The notes below the pieces were generated by a model. It was not told the DNA's origin. It saw only the letters and a list, made by a program, of their open reading frames with translations, and did no database searches. Shown here in pieces: positions 57,950 through 64,000 of a DNA stretch of 64,000 nt. The first letter of the stretch is position 1. Each line of letters starts with the position of its first letter. The position numbers were made by a program, and so were the translations under genes. This stretch comes from Megalonaias nervosa (lineage: Eukaryota > Mollusca > Bivalvia > Unionida > Unionidae). The DNA lies in assembly GCA_016617855.1 (NCBI GenBank), contig JAECUM010093643.1:1-64000 (forward strand), read 5' to 3'.

Positions 57950-58190
57950 AATACAGAACTCCTCAGTAGACTGCAGAATCTCAGTAGATTTTGGTGTCTA
58001 AAGGCTAAAGGTCAAGATCATTTTGGCTGAAAGAAGAAAAAATTGTAAGCATAATAACGTTAGATCTACATCACAGACCTGGATCAGAGTTTCTGGATGA
58101 CTTGTACATGGGGTAAGGAAAAAAATATATTGATTTTAGGGCCAAAAGAGCAAAGTTCAAGAGCAGTAGGACTGAAAGGCTGGCTGACAG
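57950..58190 (+). repeat. GGTCAAAGGTCA-type dispersed repeat
   Basis: AAGGCTAAAGGTCAAGATCA, TGGCTGAAAGAAGAAAAAAT, GAGTTTCTGGATGACTTGTA: one unit and part of a second. Confidence 0.6.
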
Positions 58191-58319
58191 TTTTCTCACT
58201 GTGGACCCTGGTCCCTGATACTTACTGTATATTGACTGGCAAAAGCCTACAAGACAGTGTTTGCAACCCATTTTTCTATTCAGGCATTGCCAATTTTCTT
58301 GGTGATTGCAGTAACCCTG

Positions 58320-58395
58320 AAAATTAAACACCTCATGGAAAGTTGAACAACAGTTGAACACCCAGTGGAAAATTGAACACCCAGTGGAAAATAGC
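58320..58395. repeat. ~23-bp tandem repeat, 3 copies
   Basis: TTGAACACCCAGTGGAAAAT repeated with small changes. Confidence 0.88.
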
Positions 58396-59024
58396 TTTGC
58401 CCTGTACATCGTCTCTGACTATGTTGGGCATTTCCATACTGAGAAAAGTACAATTTTATGCTTTTGAGATAACAGGCTTTGTGTTTTGTAAAATGCAGGA
58501 GAGCTGCAAATGGCTTTCCTGGTAGTGTAGATGAGACTTATTCACTCTCCTCAAATATTTATGACATCGTTTACGGCACATGACATCATATGTCAAAATG
58601 TTGGAACATATAAACATGAAATCTGGGACAAAAATTAATTGAGAAGTTCACTCAGAAAACAACTGGAAATCTTTTGAACAACAAGATTTGGGGAGGGGAG
58701 CATGACAGCACATGAGAGCGATCACCTCAAAACACAAGCCCTGAGATATGGTTACTTTGTTTGGGTGTATACATCTCAAAGTTTAAAAAAAACATGTAAA
58801 TAATTCATCAGTGTTAGGACTCCAGTTTTGCCAACTTTATTATTACTTTTTAATCAGAAACAAATGGAGTTGTGTAATATAGCCATACAGTTGCCAGCAG
58901 TTTCCTGGATTATTGACCCATATATATTTTATGCATAATTGCAGGATTACAAGTATTGAAATACATTAGACAGAATTGCTGGCATCTTTAAGGTAAGGAG
59001 AGGTATTGTTGTATTGCTGTTTTT
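58396..59024. other. Intron sequence, nothing recognised
   Basis: No gene or element seen. Confidence 0.4.
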
Positions 59025-59348
59025 ATATCCCCCTCCCCCACCAGGAAATGTATCTTATAAGATGGATCTATCGGCCTGTTTTGTGTTTAATTTCCACACA
59101 GTAACATCAGTATTCCACCATCTATTGAAACCATATTTTTATGTATTTGGGGTAAGGAAGAATGCTTTAAATTTTGCAGACTAAAAAAAAGGTTTCAGCT
59201 CAAAGGCTGCACATGCACTTAATTTCCTACATGCAGATTTTTGTTCTTGGCAAATGCATATTCACCAAAGTTTTGTGAATGGCTCACAACCTGGGAAAGA
59301 AAGAAGCTTTTTTTGTGGTCAAAAGTTCAGTGGTCAAGGGTCTGTATT
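59025..59348 (+). repeat. GGTCAAAGGTCA-type dispersed repeat with its CCCACCA start
   Basis: CCCCCTCCCCCACCAGGAAA, TTTAATTTCCACACAGTAAC, TTGTGAATGGCTCACAACCT, GTGGTCAAAAGTTCAGTGGT in family order, degraded. Confidence 0.55.
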
Positions 59349-59466
59349 TTTTTCTACTGATTGCTCTTAACGGCAGCATAGATGGGGATTTGCTGGTACA
59401 ATATGCAATGGCAGATCAAGGTTTGTGCAGTTTGCAGTTAAGACTCAACATGTAAGTATGTATGGT
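59349..59466. mobile_element. Foldback element, right half
   Basis: TACTGATTGCTCTTAACGGC, AATATGCAATGGCAGATCAA, GTGCAGTTTGCAGTTAAGAC, ACATGTAAGTATGTA correspond to the right half of the family. It directly follows a GGTCAAAGGTCA copy. Confidence 0.6.
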
Positions 59467-60094
59467 ATGACAAGTAGTGGTGGGTGTGTTCTGCATCAAT
59501 CCAAAATATACAATTCCACTATATGTTGCATTACAGAAATCTTGTTGCAGAAACATGTTAACATTATATTTGGACTTCTTGTTTCATAGTTTCAGCTAAA
59601 TCCAACAAATGATTTTCAGATTATCAGAGCTTCAAATTACTATCTTCCCTCTATAATTAGCCGATTTTTTTCAACCTCGTAAGTTAACTGAGCTAAGGAA
59701 TGATCACCTGTTGTACAAATAATAATGTGACATCACCTTCACCAAGCAACAACTGGTAGCAGTAAGTAAGTAAGTGCTAAGTAAAATTGATTTACTTAAT
59801 GGAACTGTTCTTTCTGGATTCATAGGTCTAGGTCATGAAAGAAAGTTAATCCAAGGAAATGCTTGTATGAGTTACTTCCCATCACAATTTTTCTTAGTGT
59901 TACCGAGGTATAATTTTAGTGTTTCTGATCTGGTGCGTTGGTTCTGTAATCATATCATAATAAGCACACACACTCACACACACAAGAACACACACACACC
60001 TACTCCCACCCACCCCACCGAATACCCTTGACCGCTTCCCTTACTAAACACTTATAAGGTAAGTCTCCTGGTCTTATCATAAAAGAAGTAATGG
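59467..60094. other. Intron sequence with a CA-rich run
   Basis: An interrupted (CA)n run lies at 59966-60000. The 85-codon frame at 59774 ends in it. No gene seen. Confidence 0.4.
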
Positions 60095-60290
60095 ATATAC
60101 TTGTTTTCAAGTCAAGTACAACTGCATTCAACATAAATCCTGATCTGGCATCACATAATGCACCAGTGTTCTTCCTCTGATACTCCAAACAGCATAGATA
60201 GATCCAGATCTGCCAGTACATTGTGCAATGGCAGGTCTGTGTGCAGTTTTGCAGTTGGACTCAGCTTGTAAGCGAGTATATATGTACTGT
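60095..60290 (+). mobile_element. Foldback element, full length with clear inverted ends
   Basis: Left end ATACTTGTTTTCAAGTCAAG then TACAACTGCA; right end GCAGTTGGACTCAGCTTGTA then AGCGAGTATAT. Both hairpin segments are present (AATCCTGATCTGGCATCACA; GATCCAGATCTGCCAGTACA...GGCAGGTCTGTG). Confidence 0.8.
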
Positions 60291-60605
60291 ACATTTTCAT
60301 CCTCCTGTACTACCAACAGTGTCTGCAAATGTTTATCATGCTTGCATTTATCCAACATTTACATTCATATGCCTTCAAGTGGTGGTCATAATTAGTTAAG
60401 CTTTTACAGATATCTGATAGGCAGGTTATTTTCAAGCAGATGATTTGCATCCTATTACCATATTGACCATAACAGGCCCACATGCCTTTACCAAGCACAT
60501 ATCCCATTACCATATTGACCCAAATACCCCCACATCCCTTATTTGTACACCCTACTCTTATTGGTCTTACTGAATACATTTTATTATTCACAGCATCCCT
60601 TATAG

Positions 60606-60655
60606 CAGAGTGGTCCAACTGCAAGCCCACAGGCCAAATGTGACCAGCAATTACT

Positions 60656-60708
<53 letters not shown>

Positions 60709-60937
60709 CATTCATTTAAATTCTCATATTATTAGTAGATGGAACAAATTACTCTTTAAATGTGCCACTTAATTTCATTCTTAACAATGCAGGGCACAGT
60801 CCATTGTTGTAGATGTGTCTGTATACTTGTAAATATGATATATATGTTCTTCTATGTTTACAATGTTTTACTTTATATCCGTATTTTAATTTAGATGTAT
60901 GGACTATGTAGTCTGAAATAAAGAATTCTTATCTTAT

Positions 60938-60978
<41 letters not shown>

Positions 60979-61038
60979 TGTGTGGCCCACAGACCTTACA
61001 TTCTTGGTCCATGTGGCCCATGGTATTGAAGATGATGG
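60606..61038. mobile_element. hAT-like element enlarged by TA repeats and a nested retroposon tail
   Basis: Left end CAGAGTGGTCCAACTGCAAG; right end GGTATTGAAGATGATGG, a weak inverse. CCTTATAG (60598-60605) and CCTTATGG (61039-61046) look like an 8-bp duplication with one change. Subterminal GGCCCACAGGCC and TGTGGCCCACAGACC are related. Interior: (TA)n at 60659-60706, foreign sequence, (TA)n at 60939-60976. Confidence 0.55.
60780..60938 (+). mobile_element. Probable non-LTR retrotransposon 3' tail
   Basis: TGTAGTCTGAAATAAAGAAT followed by TCTTATCTTATCTTATAT has the form of a LINE 3' end (polyadenylation-like AATAAA plus short tandem tail). It lies between two TA runs and seems to have inserted in one. 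Confidence 0.45.
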
Positions 61039-61109
61039 CCTTATGGAATGAAGTCAGCTGCTAAAACCCAGCTGAGATTCTTTCCACTTCTCTCTGTATA
61101 TGTAACATC

Positions 61110-61475
61110 TCATCACCACACACTTACTATATGCCTTGCAACTATGCATACTTGATGTTTTGTTACCAAATGCATACTACTATGCATGTGTGGTATTATG
61201 TTACCATACCTTACCACTGTGCATATTTTAGGTCTTGTTACCACACTTACCACTATGCATAACTGTTATCTCATTACGACACATTTACCAGTTTTGCAAC
61301 TAGGCATATCTGATTTATAAGTACTACTAAGCCTTACAACTATATATATCTGATATCTCATGACCACTGTGCCTTTCCACTATGCATATCTGATATCTCA
61401 TGACCACTATGCCTTTCCACTATGCATATCTGATATCTCATTACTACATACTTACCACTATGCAGGTCTAATGTT
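61110..61475. repeat. Degenerate minisatellite, ~38-bp unit, about 9 copies
   Basis: CACTATGCATATCTGATATC, TCATGACCACTATGCCTTTC: the last three units are nearly identical, the first ones decayed. Confidence 0.88.
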
Positions 61476-64000
61476 ATCATTACCACTTAACTTGATGGGT
61501 TAAATCAATCTCACAAGGGAATCTCTCACATGCATTATTCAGTATAACCATATTGGGAGAGACGGTGCACTTTCTCTAAAGCTAAAAAGCTTCCAGCTTT
61601 GACAATGGGAGCCAACACGGGAACTACATATATATCTGATGTTGTTTATGATAGTTTTGTTGTGTTTATCATCAATATAAAGATGAGCATCAACCTCACA
61701 AAATTTACCCAACTTAAACTTTCTTAAGCGCAGAGTATCTCATGTCAGATATGGTAACAAGACAAATCCATTATTTAGTTAATATATACCATATGTATAA
61801 ATATTCTTAGGTTTTATTATGAGATGTAATGTTTTTCTAATTCCTGCTCCACAGATGAAATTATGTGTATTCAAATTGATTACAGTGATAGTAGTTAATA
61901 GGCATTTTCTTGCTATAAAATAGATGTTTACAAAGTATTTGATTAAAAATAAATAATAAACACAGTATTCAAGGGATGCAGTGGAACCAAAGAGGCATCC
62001 GATATGTATCATAGAGAATGTCATCGATGTCTTTTGCATACTGAATTTCTAAAGATAGAGCTAGTTCCTTCTTGTGATCTTTTCGGAAAAGAAAATATTT
62101 GTATCACTCGATTCCAGGGACATTGTGGGTCAATATAACTACTGTATTTGCCATTTGTTTATGGACTTATGAAAAGATTAATTTATTTGTTTGCAATTAC
62201 AAAAGGTACAAAAGTATACTTCATGCAGTCTTTAAAGATAAATAAACAATCCTATCCCAAGCAGTGAAAACCTTGTCTAATATATCAGGCTAGCACTCAA
62301 GTCAAAAAGCTCATAAATCATGCTTAGTGTGTATGGGAATGAATGAATACCTGCAAAGTTTTGTCTTATTTCAATGCAACCATATTAGAAAACTTCACAT
62401 GAGGCATACAAAATCCACTTTCTGTTATTTGCCTTCCATCATCTAAAATCTACAGAGATATGACTCTCAGGATTTGTCACTGAATAAAAAAAAGATTTGC
62501 AACATTTAAAGTAATACTAATTTGGTCTAGAGCCAGGGTTGAATCATCTTTGCTAGACAAGGTTCCAGTTATGTTAACTATATCTACACCTTGGTGGGTT
62601 GATCAGATATTTCAGTGCTTTAGTTCTGTGAGTGGCAAGACACCACATGCAGTCAAAATCAGGTTGTTCAGATTTGAACACTGTTCTTATATGATCAAGA
62701 GAAGGGGATCACACAATTGGAATGGACTCGTACATAGGCAATTTTCCACTGCCGGTCCAATTTTTGTACAAATATATCTTTGCCCTCAAATTCACCTGTA
62801 ATGGGTTCTCTCAGGTATGTAGCCATACTTTCAATGTTAAACTTACAAAGCATCCTTTTTGAAGTCAATTGCCTCTTCCATTTTCAGCCAATATACAATG
62901 CACCACTGTTGCACGCTACTGGTTAGTTAGCATTACATACTAAGGGAGACAACTATGAAATCCAGTAGATGTCGCTAGCCATGGTATAGATAGGGTTAAC
63001 ATTGAAACCTTACTTGTGAAGATGGGGTTGAACTATTTACAAACTTGAAAGAGTAGGTCCAGGTGGAGACTGGGAGATCATAGTTGTTGTTGGGGGGGGA
63101 GAATCTTGTGTTTTATAATTGTCCTATATACATGCTGGCTTGTTAGATTGTACATGATTAATGATCATATAATATTGATTACCAATTGTAATTTAAGTAA
63201 CTTAGATCGATATAACATTTACACTCCATAACAGATTCAATATTTGACCAAGAATATGCACTTGAGTCAAGAGCACCAAAACAGGGAAGTTCTTTTGTTG
63301 GCTGGGTAGACTTTACAGTGGTACAGCCGTGAACAAGTAAAGATCTTTGCAGAAAATTTGGGGTGAATATTGTCATCCTTGTTGCCCTAATTTTGGTGAT
63401 TGTACAGGTTGAGAAGTTTAGTGAATGCGGTATCAGGCCCAATATTGACCTCTCACTCCTGAAGAATATGTCAATCAATTATCACATGACTCCTGTCCAG
63501 TCAGATCAGCATTCCAATGGACTCCTGTCCAGTCAGATCACCCAGCTGGATTTGAGTGTCTGCCTTGTTGCATTTTCAGGGTATAGATTGGTAATCTGAA
63601 TTCATCATGTACTTTTTTCATTCAAATTTTGACTTACTATACACAGTCTATTACTGCATTAATTCTGGATATATTTAATTGTGTGGTATAAAAAATGTGA
63701 TAGTTTAAGGAGTGGCAAAATCATCATTTTTTGTACCACAAGATGAAATATATCTGGTATTCACACAGAAAAAAAAAATTTTCTTTTTATTATAACTTGC
63801 TCCTGAAATGAGATTAGAAGATTAAACTCAATCTTTAGCAACCACAACCACAACCATTTTCATAAATTCTCCTCTTTATGAATCATACACTGTATTTACT
63901 GTATACATTGGACACTATATACATGACTAAAGTAATTTTTTGTGCACTTTGTGCTGGGACAGATCTTTGTTTTTTTAGTCATAGGTTTTGGGTCACCCTT
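61476..64000. other. Intron sequence to the window end
   Basis: Only a 34-bp duplication (GACTCCTGTCCAGTCAGATC at 63488 and 63522) stands out. No GEF2-domain (DH/PH) exon is recognisable, so the downstream part of the gene must lie beyond the window. Confidence 0.45.

Noticed and set aside
1..64000. CRISPR array, prophage, operon or integrative element
   Set aside because: Regular repeats are degenerate eukaryotic minisatellites; split exons, SINEs and microsatellites show this is animal nuclear DNA.

Overview
The window is AT-rich, intron-dense invertebrate DNA. Its only recognisable host gene is a Trio/Kalirin/UNC-73-family RhoGEF on the + strand. The organism is most likely a lophotrochozoan, probably a mollusc. 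That rests on the gene's divergence from vertebrates, the low CpG content, the two abundant tRNA-derived SINE families and the GGTCAAAGGTCA-type dispersed repeats; it is an inference from pattern, not from a database match. No bacterial features (operons, ribosome binding sites, CRISPR) are expected or seen.

Gene layout. Three constitutive-looking exons join with compatible phases. 11265-11511 carries an SH3 domain (phase 0 in, phase 1 out). 30298-30388 is a Ser-rich linker (phase 1 in, phase 2 out). 34514-34643 carries the family signature KWLTNPVRKLSS (phase 2 in, phase 0 out). Together they encode the SH3 and linker between the first (Rac/RhoG) and second (RhoA) GEF cassettes of Trio/Kalirin. 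A further exon at 51163-51321 starts with an ATG just after an in-frame stop, has a cysteine pair in a basic context, and ends in phase 0 at a strong GTAAGA donor. It looks like an alternative first exon for a short, GEF2-only isoform, comparable in logic to vertebrate Kalirin-Duet. GEF1/PH1 should lie upstream of the window and GEF2 downstream.

Repeat layout. The rest is intron filled with repeats: SINE-A (Trp-Leu-like box A/B head, CA-rich tail, at least 7 copies), SINE-B (Leu/Ser-like head, CAA tail, at least 8 copies), SINE-C (2 copies), and a ~200-bp foldback element with two internal hairpins (about 8 full or partial copies). There are three hAT-like non-autonomous elements, one with a perfect 8-bp target duplication inside a minisatellite, a pogo/Tigger relic with a dead transposase start, and tiny pogo-like MITEs. 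Also present are a broken non-LTR reverse transcriptase, a probable Penelope-like 3' end, an 450-bp inverted repeat with an 800-bp spacer, and about 20 unrelated minisatellites with units of 21-135 bp.

Most long reading frames (for example the YPLKTLYQM-type and NGCLVLVYS-type repeats) are artefacts of tandem units whose length is a multiple of three. All coordinates of repeats are approximate, read by eye; exon edges are set by splice consensus and reading frame.
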